In this document: piece after piece, positions 33,797-45,266 of the stretch
Layout: each line of letters opens with the position of its first letter
How positions within the stretch are numbered: the first letter of the stretch is position 1
Assembly: GCA_963971575.1 (NCBI GenBank)
Contig: OZ020616.1
Location: 20,131,713-20,195,712, forward strand
Direction: 5' to 3'
Origin: Liopterus haemorrhoidalis
Taxonomy: Eukaryota; Arthropoda; Insecta; Coleoptera; Dytiscidae
Length of the DNA stretch: 64,000 bases
Made by a program: the position numbers and the translations under genes
Notes under the pieces: generated by a model
Seen by the model: the letters and a program-made list of their open reading frames with translations, nothing else
Database searches by the model: none
Told to the model about the DNA's origin: nothing

Positions 33797-34253
33797 TTTT
33801 CTCAATTTATGTTATCTAAATATTTTTATAAATTAAAAAAAAGGAAATGTGTACTTTGAACCACACGTAATAAAAACAGTAAACAAAAATTATTAAATGT
33901 AACATCAATTGACACAACCTTCGTTGATTAAGCCAGGTACTGAGAGCTCTGGTCTCGGTAACCGAGCTGCTGTCGGAGTACGTCGCTCCCCACCTATCAA
34001 TTCGTGACCGACCACACACCTCAAGCCCCGCTAGCACCAAGGAACTTAGCGTTACGTTAAGATACACAGGATTAGGGCATTTATATATATAATTCTTGTA
34101 ATATAGAAAATTTAAGATACGAAGAGCAACGTAATAAATACTTTTATACACAATAGAGATTCTATTCCTCAAGAGGTTAAATAAGCAGAAAGTTGCGCAG
34201 AAACTTAATTCGGTTTGGACGTAGTATATATAGCAATAAATAAATTATTGCAG
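33797..34253. other. Intron sequence with a GC-rich patch
   Basis: Positions 33925-34060 are markedly GC-richer than their surroundings (CGAGCTGCTGTCGGAGTACG, CCACACACCTCAAGCCCCGC) and lack stops in one minus frame, but show no splice sites that join otu in phase. Possibly part of an unrecognised element. Confidence 0.35.
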
Positions 34254-35436
34254 TAAAGTATTTTCAAAATGAAATGGCCACTCTTGTTAAGAAGCTTAAC
34301 AATGCGGTAATGGGTTTATGGCAGTAATCTTAAGACTTATTGCTGTAAAAAGAATATAAGGGGTATTAAGGGAATTTTAAATTTAAATAGAATAGATGTA
34401 ACACTAGTTCACTTGAAGTTTCTTAATAACCATTAAGGATATTTTCCAAATTTATAATCCTATTGTTTATAAATTTTAGGGGTTGTCATACTTGTTTGTT
34501 TGTTAATTTTCAACGTTCATAGCGCGCATACATTAACAACATGGCTCTTTGGCGACCATTTGATTTTGAAGAAATTCCTAATTTCTGTAGTGAAAATAGT
34601 GAATCTGTGCAAGGTGATTTGGAGTGCGAAAATGTGGACCTTAACATATGGACGTGGCTACTAAAGAAAAATGTCATTTGTCAGAAGATTGCAAAGTTCT
34701 AATACTGAACGTTTATAAAAAGTTGGTTTCGGAAGGTAACGGCAAACCTATACTTAGAACTGCGGAATTAACTAGTGTTCCATACAAAACAATTACACGT
34801 ATTACTGTTCATGTTTTAAACCCTATAGAACTAATATGGAGCCAATTAAAAGGTAATGTGCGCCGGAAAAATACAAAACCAATAGACAGTGACACTGTAG
34901 TACAATTAATTAAATTCGAAACAAGTGCAATCAGTAGTGATTTGTGGGAAAAAAAATTGTAGAACATGTAAAGACAATTGAAACATTTTTTCTTTTTTAT
35001 AAATCCACCAAATAATTCTTCAATAATTATTAATTTAAATGACAGTGGTAGTGACACAAACTCTGATAGTGATATAAACAATGATAATAGTGATAATTAT
35101 TAATATTTTAATAATTGTAAATTACCATAAATTGATAAGTTCAAAAAAAGAATGATTTTTGCTAGCGCAAATTTGAAGTATTTACGATTTCAAACATCTA
35201 TATTTATAATTCAAATATAGCCCGTCCTAAGCCTGATAAAAATGTGAAGGAATGTCGTATGAATATATACAGTTCATTCTAAACAGCATATAAGAAAACA
35301 CGTTTATCTTAAATAATTATTACGGTTCTGGCAACTATTTTTAACAGAACCATAAACTCAGCAGGTATAATGGTTATACTGTCAGTCCTTACTGGATCAG
35401 AAAGTGAGGGTGGCCATTTCATTTTGGATATACTAT
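34254..35436 (+). mobile_element. Tc1-like element, copy 2, internally deleted
   Basis: Ends share TTTTCAAAATGAAATGGCCA and its inverted partner at 35420. The plus strand begins MALWRPFDFEEIPNF (34541), continues after a frameshift at 34648 as KEKCHLSEDCKVLILNVYKK with RTAELTSVPYKTITRI (helix-turn-helix), then jumps to LNPIELIWSQLKGNVRR, the C-terminal catalytic block of DDE_3 transposases. The central D..D part is deleted. Copy 1 at 13290 has lost more. Confidence 0.8.
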
Positions 35437-35648
35437 AAATAGTTTTTTTTTTTACCCCCGGGCTCCCTATTGGGCTCAACAGCGCTAAGAAGTGACACCA
35501 GGCGAACAAAATCTGAGACGAGTAACTGTTTATTGTTTACATGTGGTTACCTCGTTTGTATCGCGTTTAAACTTTAATGTTGCAGTTTGTTTGTAACATT
35601 AACTTTTGATAGCAACTATTATTCTTTTTTATATTATTTTGTGTTATA

Positions 35649-35850
35649 ATGAGCAGTCATAATACAAATTGCTGTGTATTTGGTTATCACTCTAGAAAAA
35701 GAAGTGATAAAAACATTCACTTCCATTTTTTCCAAATGAAAAACAATTTGTGAAAATAATAAGTATATTTGGTGTTGCAGAAAAGGTAAATAGGAGAAAT
35801 GCATTGGAAAATGCTATAAATACGGGCAAAAGAGTGAGGGTGTGCTAATT
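35649..35850 (+). pseudogene. THAP zinc-finger fragment
   Basis: MSSHNTNCCVFGYHSRKRSD then KNIHFHFFP, after which a frameshift is needed to follow EKQFVKIISIFGV. C-x-x-F-G-(Y/C)...FH.FP is the start of a THAP domain, found in P-element-related and other transposases. The later Cys/His pair was not found, so this is a broken copy. Confidence 0.5.
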
Positions 35851-36496
35851 CAAAGCTACAGATTACATCAATATTGTTAACTTATTAATATTTAACAAAC
35901 TATTATTTATTAAAAAAAATTCAACAAATAAAAAATACTAAATTATAAAAATCCTTCTCGAGCATAATTAAATATCTACCCGTGTAACTTAAACGCAGGA
36001 TTAGATATTCTGATACAGCTTCATTGAAGTGTCTGCTATCGTTTTTAATAAAATTTTTTTAGGCAGGGAGTTTCTCATAAACTCGGTTTCGGTTCGTATA
36101 GTTGGAAGGCTGGCTTTCTTAAAATAGACCACAAGCAATTAAATCTGTGTTGGGTAATGTCTCCAAACAATATATTGTTTCTGGGCCAACAGGAACCACA
36201 CAAAAAAAGTAAATAAAATAAAATCATTCAATGCCCTTATCTTCTTTCATTTTGGTTTGTTAACCAACTGTTACAAAATAAAAATACAACTGAAATATGT
36301 TTGCATAAAGCTCCTGCTTTACAGGTGCAGAACTTATTTAATAAAACTTTTCAGTGCCTTCGTGAGGTGTTGATTTCAGACTGCTTGTTTTTAAACATAA
36401 CCCATATATGTCGACATGCTCATTATTTTTTTCCATAATTCCGCATAACATAAGATACCCAGCGTTTAACATCTCCTCTCCTCAAACTACACATTA
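35851..36496. other. Intron sequence, nothing recognised
   Basis: AT-rich with no supportable exon or terminal repeats. Confidence 0.35.
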
Positions 36497-36970
36497 AAGC
36501 CTGGAACAGAATGCAAAGCGCGCTACGCCGTAGCGCGCCTTCATTTGCGACGGCGTTGCGTTAGCGCCGTTGAGAACGCCGTTGAATTTTCGCCTGCACA
36601 CATTGCAATCATTTTTAACGCCGTCAATGTGTCACGTTACAACCTATATCTGTGTTTATACGTGCGCTTTCTTGTATTAAAATTATAATGGATGATGAAG
36701 ACTTGTGTGTGATGTTATTTATGTTGTATGCAAGTTATTTATTCATACAAACACTTTACCATTCAGTAAAAACTGAGGTTAGGTGTTCTGCGTCAACGTT
36801 CAGCGGCGTCAAAAGTTGGAAGTTGACTAACATTCAGTGTCAACGGTGTTCGAACGCCGCTAGGACGTTACACATTCTGTGCACTTGCATACGACAGCTT
36901 GGTTTTAACTTTCCTCTGACAGATAGCGCCGTCCAAACGCCGTAGAACTCGTTGCATTCTGTTTCCCACT
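36497..36970. mobile_element. PIF/Harbinger-type MITE, GC-rich subterminal repeats
   Basis: Flanked by TTA (36494-36496 and 36971-36973). Outer ends share GAACAGAATGCAA and TTGCATTCTGTTTCC. Many short AACGCCGT/ACGGCGTT repeats fill both halves. At 36518-36538, GCGCGCTACG and CGTAGCGCGC form a perfect 10-bp palindrome around one base. Confidence 0.7.
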
Positions 36971-37372
36971 TTAGAAGAGTGTGTTGCACTTAAAAAATTA
37001 AAATGATTTAGTAATGATAGCTGTTTATTATTCATTGTAAATCGAAGATTTAACTTGTTAACAAATGAGGACAACTTTTACATTACTCATTTCGATCAGC
37101 TGAAATACCTTTTTATTCCCGGGCACTATATACCCTTAATACACCACTGGGCGCATGATAAGGAAATGCTTCCATATGTAATACATCATTTTCATGCAGG
37201 CGTTGGAATCGTGGTTCAAGAAATGCAACCAATAGCTTCGTTTTATTTTGAAATAAATATATTTAAATAAGACTACTTTTATTTTGTAGTGCATTTTAAT
37301 AATACCGTGTAACTTACAAAGTTTACTATATATTTATTTTGTATTTTTTTAGTCTATTGGGAGGGTCTAAGC

Positions 37373-38136
37373 CAGTGTTTGCCAATCTTTTCTAATAGAG
37401 ATATTATTTATCATGACCATGGAAACGTTACATATAAGTATGACAAAATTGATACTTTGATTCAAGAATTTTTCGTTTCTGGCGGAATGGTAACCTCACC
37501 AAAGCCAACAAATCAGAAGAAGAAGAAGAAGATTTTTTCGTTTTATCAAAAAATGTCGCAAATCAAAGTTGTTAGTTATTGCTTTTATAGCATTTTTTGT
37601 TAATAAATATTTTCTAAATATTTTTCTATTGTTAAATATTCGCAAAAATCTTAAAATCGACACGAGTAAACTCTCATTTCTATTCCGATTTTTACCAAAA
37701 GTTGATCAACTCGTGCCATTGATGTCAAAAGCTTAAATATGCAGTTTCATAAAAATCCTTTTAGCCGAATTTGCTCTGCACGTGCACACAGACAGACAGA
37801 CGGACGGACGGACAGACGGACCGACAGACATCATGCTAAAAATAGTCAAAACGTTATGTAGGGACCTCAATTCGTGGAGATCCATCGAAATCTTGAAATG
37901 TCAAAATCGGTATGTTCACAATACCTACCTTATATAAGTTGACGGTCGGTAAAAACAATATGTCAATTTCAATTTGTCATAAAATGATCCTTCGTGTGCT
38001 TTATTCTTATTAATGGTATTGTACGTATATTCGGACAATAATTTTAAAATAAAAACGACGCTAGTTTTTTTTTTAAGATTTCGGGGCACACTTGGAAAAT
38101 TTTGCGGCACATTAATGTGAAACGCTGAAAACACTG
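37373..38136. mobile_element. hAT element containing a family D repeat
   Basis: Left CAGTGTTTGCCAATCTTTT and right AACGCTGAAAACACTG, flanked by GTCTAAGC (37365-37372) and GCCTAAGC (38137-38144), an 8-bp duplication with one change. Family D copy 4 starts 18 bp inside the left end and fills most of the element. Confidence 0.7.
37391..37955. repeat. Dispersed repeat family D, copy 4 (left-truncated)
   Basis: Matches copy 1 from AGAGATATTATTTATCATGA to TTGACGGTCGGTAAAAA. The missing left ~100 bp could mean 5' truncation as in retroposed elements. Confidence 0.75.
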
Positions 38137-38144
38137 GCCTAAGC

Positions 38145-38824
38145 TATATATCACAGAAAGAATTTTTCAAATCGATTAATTACCTTGCTTTCGCAGCACA
38201 CCAAGGGTTCGCGCCTCCTTTGTTGGGAAACACTGATATAGCCTATATCACTCAGGTTTAAGATACGCGCCTCCCCGATTAATAGTATTAGGACAAAATA
38301 TTACCGGAAACAAATAAAAAATCAAGAAAATAGAATTGGTAGAAGTGGGTCAAAAATTGATAACAAGATTTGATCCAGACAAACATATAACCAACCTAAA
38401 TAAAACCGTGTAAAAATATGTACCGTGAAGCAGTCAGTCCGGTGTCACAAACGTGGTGTTGTAAGTTTAGAAAATGCAAAAAACAGCACGAGATGCACCG
38501 TTGGGTCAGAGCACCAGGCCTCGAGTTGGCATTTTTTTTTACCATCTCTTAGATCAGTCTTCTTTTTTTTCATCACTATATTTGTTATTGCACACAGTCC
38601 CGCAAATCTTAGGCAGCTTTGCGTCGGGCATGCGCAATGCACTGCATTTCACGTCAGAATTGTATCTGTATTGTCACCTTATTTACTGTATATAAAAGAG
38701 ATATACGTATTCGATTTGATGACTTATTTAATGAAATTCAAGAACATATTATTACTCCAAGTAATTGTATAAATATGTAGATTAGATACAACTGTCAAAG
38801 TCAAGATCACTTACCTTATTTAGA
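38145..38824. other. Intron sequence with a worn hAT right end
   Basis: CCTTTGTTGGGAAACACTG at 38219-38237 looks like a hAT right terminus without partner. Opposed open frames near 38445-38770 overlap one another and have no homology signal. Confidence 0.35.
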
Positions 38825-39169
38825 AAGTATCGATATTTAGGTATCGATAATACAGAATAAAAATTATCGATACCGGTATCGTATCGAAAAAAAAATATCG
38901 ATATTTTCAAGTGTCGAAAGAAAAAATGAATATATTTTCTATAAAACAAAAAACATTTTATTCTTATAATAACAATCTAATTGTTTTACAATAATAAATG
39001 GATTAAAGTAGTAATGGGAATTAAAGTAGTATACATGACTGAAAAATGACAGATGACCTAGGTAGAAATAAATTGGACACATACAAACAACGTAGGCGAG
39101 GAAGATTCGTTCATGGAAGAACTAATAAATAAGAGGCGTTTAAGAAGAGATTAGGTAGACGAGGCCATG

Positions 39170-40412
39170 GAGCCTAGCAAGAGTTCATATACACACCAGT
39201 TTTGCAAGTGAAAGATGGGAAATCCCTTCTTAAAATATTTTTTATCTATTATCGTTTTCCTATTCTGCTGTCCTAGATTTTTTACAAACTAAACTTAACC
39301 TAATAGGGGATATGCATGATTTTTTTTAATTTTAAGGCTTAAAAAAATCATAATAGTATGTAGCGCGCGAAAACCACGTGTGACGTCATACTCTACATAA
39401 GTGTACTGCGTACAGACTACCCAGTCTACAGCGTACAGCCTACACAGTCTGTCGTGAACTCATTTGCTTGTATAACTTTTATAGATTTTGTAAAGTTAGA
39501 GTGATTTTAATTAAAATAAAGTTTAATTCTATAAAAACAATTTATACATGTTTACCGAATTAAATTTTATATTAAAATATATAACCTATATTGCAATATT
39601 TCAATTATGCCTCTAACGTTTTGTAACTTCATGTAAACAATGTAGTAAAATTCTGACATCTAAATTACATAAATATTTACATTTTACAGAGTTGCAGCGT
39701 TTATTGTTTACATAAAGTTATAGAATACATAAATGGTTTACTTACAAGTCTGTTTTAACACCACGTATTTCTTCAGCACTGTAGCATTCATTATTTTTCA
39801 TATATTCCATGAGCATAAAAGCATCAATATTGGGTAAATTATCACTCTGAGCCCAAACAAAATCTTTATCTGCCATTTTAGTAATAGATGCGTGAAAAAT
39901 TGTTTAAAAACAAATACAAAACGCTCGAACAATACAATATACACACGTAAAGATTATGTTGTAGCCTGGGCTGTCTGGGGTTTGACGTCATGCTCAGTCG
40001 TATTTACTCGGCAACCTTCGCGCTGTGGTCGGCTTATTTCAAATTTACAATATTTTAATTAAAAAATTTGGCTATAATATTAATTAAAATGTGATTTTTG
40101 TTTTGTTAGGTGACATAACTAACATTAACATGTCAAAAAATGTAGTTTTAAGGAAATATAAATTTTATGCGTATCCCCTAATACTTAAATTGACCGTATT
40201 TACTAGAGTTTATTACACTATTTTTAATGGGCTTATATTTGGGGGAAAATAAAGTACTGTATACCTCAAAATTAGATAATTCGGTTTAGTTAATAAAAAT
40301 CTAGGACGGCAGAATTAGGAAAACGATAATAGATAATAAACATATTACGAATGGAATTCCGATCTTTTACTTGCAAAACTGGGGTGTATGAACTCTTACT
40401 GAAGCCTATAGG
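39170..40412. mobile_element. Long-TIR element carrying one intact exon
   Basis: Arms of roughly 110-125 bp are inverted: left 39181-39290 (AGTTTTGCAAGTGAAAGAT, ATTATCGTTTTCCTATTCTG), right 40290-40400 in reverse. A second inverted pair (TAATAGGGGATATGCAT/ATGCGTATCCCCTAATA) lies further in. The interior holds CpG-containing GTGACGTCATAC and TTTGACGTCATGC motifs and a minus-strand first exon (39876-39746). Confidence 0.65.
39746..39876 (-). CDS. First exon of a transposon gene (YqaJ-type?), rest deleted
   Basis: The minus strand opens with ATG at 39876 and gives 43 residues beginning MADKDFVWAQSDNLPNIDAF and ending with SAEEIRGVKTD, then a consensus donor GACTT|GTAAGT at 39746. Only 2 nt of the next codon precede the donor. 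The short Asp-rich start, an aromatic helix and an (E/D)IRGVK end recall the first exon of YqaJ-domain proteins that are multi-copy in insects and cnidarians; this is recollection and needs a search. No downstream exon exists before the left arm, so the element has lost the body of the gene but kept start, exon and splice donor intact. Confidence 0.5.
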
Positions 40413-40957
40413 TCTGAGTGATTGTTTAAAATAGAATTAAACACTCCACTCTTCTTCATTGCAACCGAGAAAACTAATTGGTCTATTTTGGTTAAATAGG
40501 TCCACCCTTTGCTTCTTGATGGTGACATTTTTAATTAAAATACAAAAATAACCAATAACATTTCATAACCTCAAACGTAGAGAAAAAAGGCGCCAAACGC
40601 CAGCAACTTCTAAACCGTTCAACGCATATGTTTCTTGGCGTACTATATCCTGCGCCATTGCGATTGCGTACCTCGCGCTACGTGTTTTTACAAGAGTACA
40701 ATTTTTAGAAGTGTTTATTATTAAAAAAAATTTAATCACAGAAATATTTATATGTGTATAAATAAAAATATTACAATATTGTTTTATCAAAAAATAAAAT
40801 AAAGTAAAATAAGAAACTATACGATACTGGGTCATATGTACTGATATTAATAAAGTATCGAAAGATTAGTATCGATACTAAAATCGCGATATCAAATGAA
40901 AACTATGGATACTGTTATTGTATCAATAGTCATCAATAGTCATGGAACATCCCTACA

Positions 40958-41358
40958 CTTACCACGCCTCTAACTCTACCATGAAATTCAAAGTGTCAAA
41001 CATAACAACACGCCTGTCGCCACTGTGAGACCACCATGAAAATGATGCATAACGTATACGTAATGTATACTTTTAAGCAGTAATAGTTAGAAGCGGCACT
41101 ATATTAGAAGATACTCCTCGTGACCTACGCGAAGTACGTGTTTTGGTTTGGACTTAGTACATTTGATAAAAAATGTCCGTACTTCCTGCTAAATTATTTC
41201 TATCACTCAAACAATACAAGGCATTTTTTCACGTTTGGTAATATTCACGTATGGACTCGTTCGCGCATGGGGGATATCTTTTAATATTGAACTCAATAAT
41301 TTGTTAAATGACTATTGTTCACCAGAAATTAAACTCATTAAAAAGCCAATATACTTAC
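40958..41358. other. Intron sequence next to otu exon
   Basis: No element or exon recognised between the ATCGATA-rich remnant and the donor of the otu exon at 41359. Confidence 0.4.
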
Positions 41359-41531
41359 ATTTAAAGGAAATCCTAAAAAGTTTGCTAAATTAGAATTATT
41401 GTTATAATCTTCATTTCTAAGTTCTTTAGACTGCAGACGTCCATCAGTGTGAGGAAGACATATATTTGGAACATCTTTAAGCTTTTTTCCATTTGACTTT
41501 TTCTTGTTCTTAGTTTTTTTCTTATTACTCT
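41359..41531 (-). CDS. otu: otu/OTUD4 exon: Lys-rich linker
   Basis: Acceptor TTTATTTATTAG, donor TTAAAT|GTAAGTATA. The first two bases (AG) complete the Glu codon begun by the G at the end of the Tudor exon, and the 173-nt exon ends in phase 0. It encodes a strongly basic run (ESNKKKTKNKKKSNGKK), then PNICLPHTDGRLQSKELRN and an Asn-rich NNNSNLANFLGFPLN end. Disordered basic linkers lie after the Tudor region in this family. The basic run could act in nuclear entry or RNA binding (inference). Confidence 0.8.
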
Positions 41532-41647
41532 CTAATAAATAAAATATTAAATACATATATCAACAATATATCATATACACGGTGTAATTGAAATGCTTGG
41601 CCAACTTTCGTATTCTAAGAACAAAACAATGAAAAATATTCGTATAA

Positions 41648-41808
41648 AGTCTGTTTCTTTGGTTTAGGCGGAACTCGATTTTCAATTCTAGTTACTTTTA
41701 CAGATTAAATGAGGCTTTTGTTAATTTTGTTTAGGAAAAGCCTACTTCAAACTATAGAAGAAGAGCTCATGGCAACTTAAGATTCCAGTAAGTTCCACCT
41801 AAACGTTT
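41648..41808. mobile_element. Family A MITE, copy 5
   Basis: Starts GTCTGTTTCTTTGGTTTAGG and GCGGAACT, ends AGTTCCACCTAAACG. It is in inverted orientation relative to copy 1. Confidence 0.65.
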
Positions 41809-41812
41809 GTAA

Positions 41813-42378
41813 AGTGGGTTTTACACGATTCAATTTGTTGATCAATTAATTGAAAAAGTTGGCCTTCAAGTAATTGATGTGTGTAAAGTGTAAAAATTTC
41901 GTCAATTAATTGATCAATTAATTGACAAAAAATTTGATCAATTTATTTTGAAAATAGAACAACTTCTATTTTTCGTAAATTTTTCATCAATTTTTTAGGG
42001 AATTCTAGGTATATTTTTATCTGTTAAGATATTGCCAACTGTCTAGTTGTAGCATAACCTCGAAATATATTATTTGTGTTTCGTTTTCAAATCTAACATA
42101 ACCTCAAACGTTCTAATTTATCATCATCTAGGTTATTTCTTTTGTTTTTGTTCACAGCTCGTAATTTTGTGTAGATTTTTTCAATATTTTCATTTTGATA
42201 AATATGTCAACATGTTTTACAGTCGGTAATGTAAAAATTATCAAAAAAAAAAATATAAATAAATTGATGTGTGTAAAGTGATGTTTTTTTTTTCAAGGTT
42301 ACCAATAAATTTTTCAATTAATTGACAAAAAACTTGATCAATTTATTGATCAATTAATTGAACTGTGTAAAACCAACT
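41813..42378. mobile_element. PIF/Harbinger-type MITE rich in TTGATCAA
   Basis: TAA flanks both sides (41810-41812 and 42379-42381). TIRs AGTGGGTTTTACACGATTCAA and its inverted partner ending GTGTAAAACCAACT. TTGATCAATTAATTGA palindromes repeat near both ends. It abuts family A copy 5 on its left and family B copy 3 on its right. Confidence 0.72.
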
Positions 42379-42389
42379 TAATAGCCAAT

Positions 42390-42547
42390 CAGACCAATTC
42401 TGTAACTCAGTTACTATGATCATAGTAACTAAATTTGTCACTATGAACAAGGTCAGTTACTATCACGAATGAAAGTCATTACACTTTTTATAATATTTTA
42501 TCTTGTAGTAACGTTACTACACAGTAATTTTTTACAGAATTGATCTG
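42390..42547. mobile_element. Family B MITE, copy 3
   Basis: Ends CAGACCAATTCTGTAACT and TTACAGAATTGATCTG; same length as copy 1 and inverted relative to it. Confidence 0.7.
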
Positions 42548-42648
42548 TATATCTGATACGGAAATATCATGGGGTATTTTTTGTACCTCTTTCGGTACAG
42601 CGGGGTTAACAACTTGGTTCTAGACCTCGTTCGGTAAAAAAAAATACA

Positions 42649-42730
42649 GGACAAAACCGCCCCGACAAAAACGTCTCGACAAATCCGCTCCCCAACAAAT
42701 GCGCTCCCCGACATATGCGCCCCAACAATA
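42649..42730. repeat. GC-rich ~16-bp minisatellite
   Basis: Five diverged units of the type CGACAAA(A/T)(C/G)CGC(C/T)CC between two AT-rich blocks, immediately upstream of the MULE fragment. Confidence 0.75.
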
Positions 42731-42753
42731 AAATATAAATGGTTTATAAATAG

Positions 42754-42999
42754 AATGGTAAAAACAACATTATAGATTTTCATCATCCGTCAGTGTACAA
42801 AATTATCCAGCGTTTTATAAAAGATCAAAATCAAATAGAGTTACAATATATTCGTTTCCAAGCAGGATATCGGCGACCAGAAGCATCCATAAAGAAATAT
42901 GTGCAACTTAACAGACGCATAAAAATATTACTGCAAAATTATAATAGAAATGACATTATAAATTATTTGCGTGGATTGTCGTTTAATTTAGAATTATAA
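42754..42999 (+). pseudogene. MULE transposase C-terminal fragment
   Basis: The frame reads NNIIDFHHPSVYKIIQRFIK, then QIELQYIRFQAGYRRP, KKYVQLNRRIKILLQNYN and DIINYLRG to a stop at 42999. The order HP..(W/Y)..I..(L/F)..EQ...E....Q...G, K.Y..L..R...L...Y, YLRGI.H is the C-terminal end of FLYWCH/MULE-type transposases of insects. The catalytic MULE domain is absent and a stop lies upstream at 42751-42753. Position after a GC-rich minisatellite suggests an internally rearranged element. Confidence 0.65.
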
Positions 43000-43114
43000 T
43001 ATAGGTATTTGTTGACCGTTAGTTATAATTATAATTAAGTACTATAATAGTTTGTTGAGAATTGTTCAAATTGATAACAAATATATTATCAATCCATGTA
43101 CTAAAACTGGCAAA

Positions 43115-43955
43115 AATTAATTTGAAATACACAATTTTGTTTGTTTGGTATGCACAACATTTATTTAAAACCTTTATGTACGTCAATGTGTTGAGATCAG
43201 TGGTGGCTCCTGAGTACGTGCTGCATAGCTGCAAATCTTTTTTTGAACTCAAAATGCATTTAACATAGTAATTGTGGTGTGAAAATGCTTTTTTAAAAAT
43301 ATATTTTGAACATTGAATGCTATTGTTTCATAAATATTTACAAGTTTCCTTTGAATAAGTCTACATCGCGCTGCTTATATCCTAGCGTCAAGGAAAGTGT
43401 AAATGTAGGCTTGTAAAGGGGTAGCGGTGCGTAGGCAGTAGTGGTAAACTGATGGGGATCAAATTATTGAATGTATTTATTTAAGTCGTAATTGAAATCA
43501 CTATACCTGTATTATCTCTAAAAATGTATTTTTTTGGTAGGTATTAATAATTAGTATTTTCTAACTTTTTCTTTTAAATTTATTTAAGTATCTTAGCTTA
43601 ACAAATACGTTTCGTATTTTAGATTATAAAACAATAGGTTTAAAAAATTAATACTGTCAAATCATTATTGGAAATTCCATTTAACAAACGAGCATAGAAG
43701 AAAAAATTGATATTAAAAAATTGGGGCGACACACACCAAATTTAAATATTTCGGAAAGTGCAAAAAGCTAAAATTATAATTATAAGAGGCAATTCAACAG
43801 AGTCTTATATGATAAAACGTCGTGGGTAAACACCTAAACCTATCCTTGTATTATAATTTGCAGCTCTGAGTCACAAAAAGTCACGAGCCGCTACTGGTTG
43901 ACATGTATTCTCGCGAAGAATTGATAATGTAATTTATGATAGCCTGTATCTTTCT
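43115..43955. repeat. Dispersed repeat family C, copy 2, split by a hAT element
   Basis: 43115-43197 and 43905-43955 match 4730-4870 in order. The hAT element at 43198-43896 accounts for the gap. Confidence 0.55.
43198..43896. mobile_element. hAT element with CAGTGGTGGCTC TIRs
   Basis: Left CAGTGGTGGCTCCTGAGTACG, right CACGAGCCGCTACTG. Flanks GTTGAGAT (43190-43197) and GTTGACAT (43897-43904) are an 8-bp duplication with one change. No transposase frame. Confidence 0.75.
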
Positions 43956-43956
43956 A

Positions 43957-44205
43957 TAGCCCGTTCAAACGTTATAATGCAGTACAAGCCAATGGAGTTG
44001 TTCTCTTTCATACTCTCCAAATAGTTGTTCATTTTTGTTCTGTGTTACCTGATTTTTGTACAGAGATTCATTTAATTTCAATGAATTAATAAGAAAAGAA
44101 CACAAAATTCCGCATGTTTTGGATTCATTAACATATTTGACATTTGGCAACCCCGTACGTATTTCCTCAAAGAGCAATACTGCATTCTAACGTTTGAATG
44201 GGCTA
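43957..44205. mobile_element. TA-flanked MITE with ~28-bp TIRs
   Basis: TAGCCCGTTCAAACGTTATA and TAACGTTTGAATGGGCTA are inverted, continuing through AATGCAGTA/TACTGCATT. Length 249 bp; Tc1/mariner-type by its TA target. Confidence 0.75.
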
Positions 44206-45266
44206 TATCAAGATTATTAAAGTAAAGGTTGTCTCGTAACTTCTGACCAACCAGAGCATGAGAGGGAATACATCATATGTATGCGTAGTTCAAACTAGCA
44301 TACAAAATTAATATAGAAGTTGTATATTTTTAAATATTTTTATTGACTATATTCATAACAGATATTTATTTCAAGACAGTTCTACTGAATAAATTATAAA
44401 TAAAAACCTAAGGAAATTTTATACTAATTTATATAAAATTTAAGGTGATGGGTATTTGTATTATAGTTAATAAATAACAATAAAATCGAATACAAATATA
44501 ATTTTAGGAATATTTAAATAAAAATAGAAAACCAAATTGCTATAATAATATAGTAATTAATAAAATTCGAGGTTATATCAGTTTTTAAAAACGGCTGAAC
44601 GTATTTTAACGAAATTTGGTACAATAGAGTAGAACCAGGATGAAATATAGGCATGATATCTCAAAATTTTCTTTCTTTGGGGGTGTTTCTGCATTAAAAC
44701 TAGTACTAAAAAACTTAAAATATTTCATTTATAAACAGAAATATCTTAACAGAAAAAACTATACAATAAAAATTGTTTATAAGAAAACAAATCTTATTTG
44801 TTCTATGCATTTTTTCAAGTTGATGAATATCAGGGTATTTACGGGGGCGGACCCTAAAACTAAAATATTGAAATATTTCACTTCACATCAAAAATGAATA
44901 TAAGAAAATTTATTTAGAACGAAGAAACATTCCTTTCAAAGAAAAAAAGACATTAAAACAAGTAGAAAATCTAGAAATTAAACGATATTTTGATATTTAT
45001 AGCCAAAAATCAAACTTCACGTGTATATAACATATACGATAAACAAAAACTGACGTCCCGTTAGCATACAGATGACGCGTAGCTTCGCTATTTATCCCCA
45101 CCACTACAAGTTACGAGACAACCTTTACTTTAATAATCTTGGGGCTGTAATACCTTTACGCCTAAATTACTCGATTGGAACACATCTACATACGAATAGT
45201 TTATGTACTACCACAAGAGCGCTGTTACTGGCGCGTAATTTAATCTCATATTCTTTAAAAACATAC
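44206..45266. repeat. Old dispersed repeat (copies at ~44540 and ~46850)
   Basis: A block around ACGAAATTTGGTACAATAGA, AAACAAATCTTATTTGTTC and TTTTTCAAGTTGATGAATAT (44560-44900) recurs at 46980-47330 and, weaker, at 53935-54060. Class unknown; no intact frame. Confidence 0.5.

Larger units (their letters stand above)
38825..40957. mobile_element. ATCGATA-rich transposon remnant hosting a second element
   Basis: Both flanks of the element at 39170-40412 carry clustered TATCGATA motifs (38830-38915 and 40855-40945), and the right edge reads GTCATGGAACATCCCTA, a hAT-like end. The left terminus was not found. Inferred to be one element split by the insertion. Confidence 0.45.

Noticed and set aside
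33816..34172. 118-residue minus-strand frame as an otu exon
   Set aside because: The exons at 41359 and 32652 already join in phase 0 and no acceptor/donor pair fits here; the GC-rich patch remains unexplained.
38425..38772. 115-residue plus-strand frame
   Set aside because: Overlapped by equally long frames in other phases and on the other strand, without splice sites or motifs.
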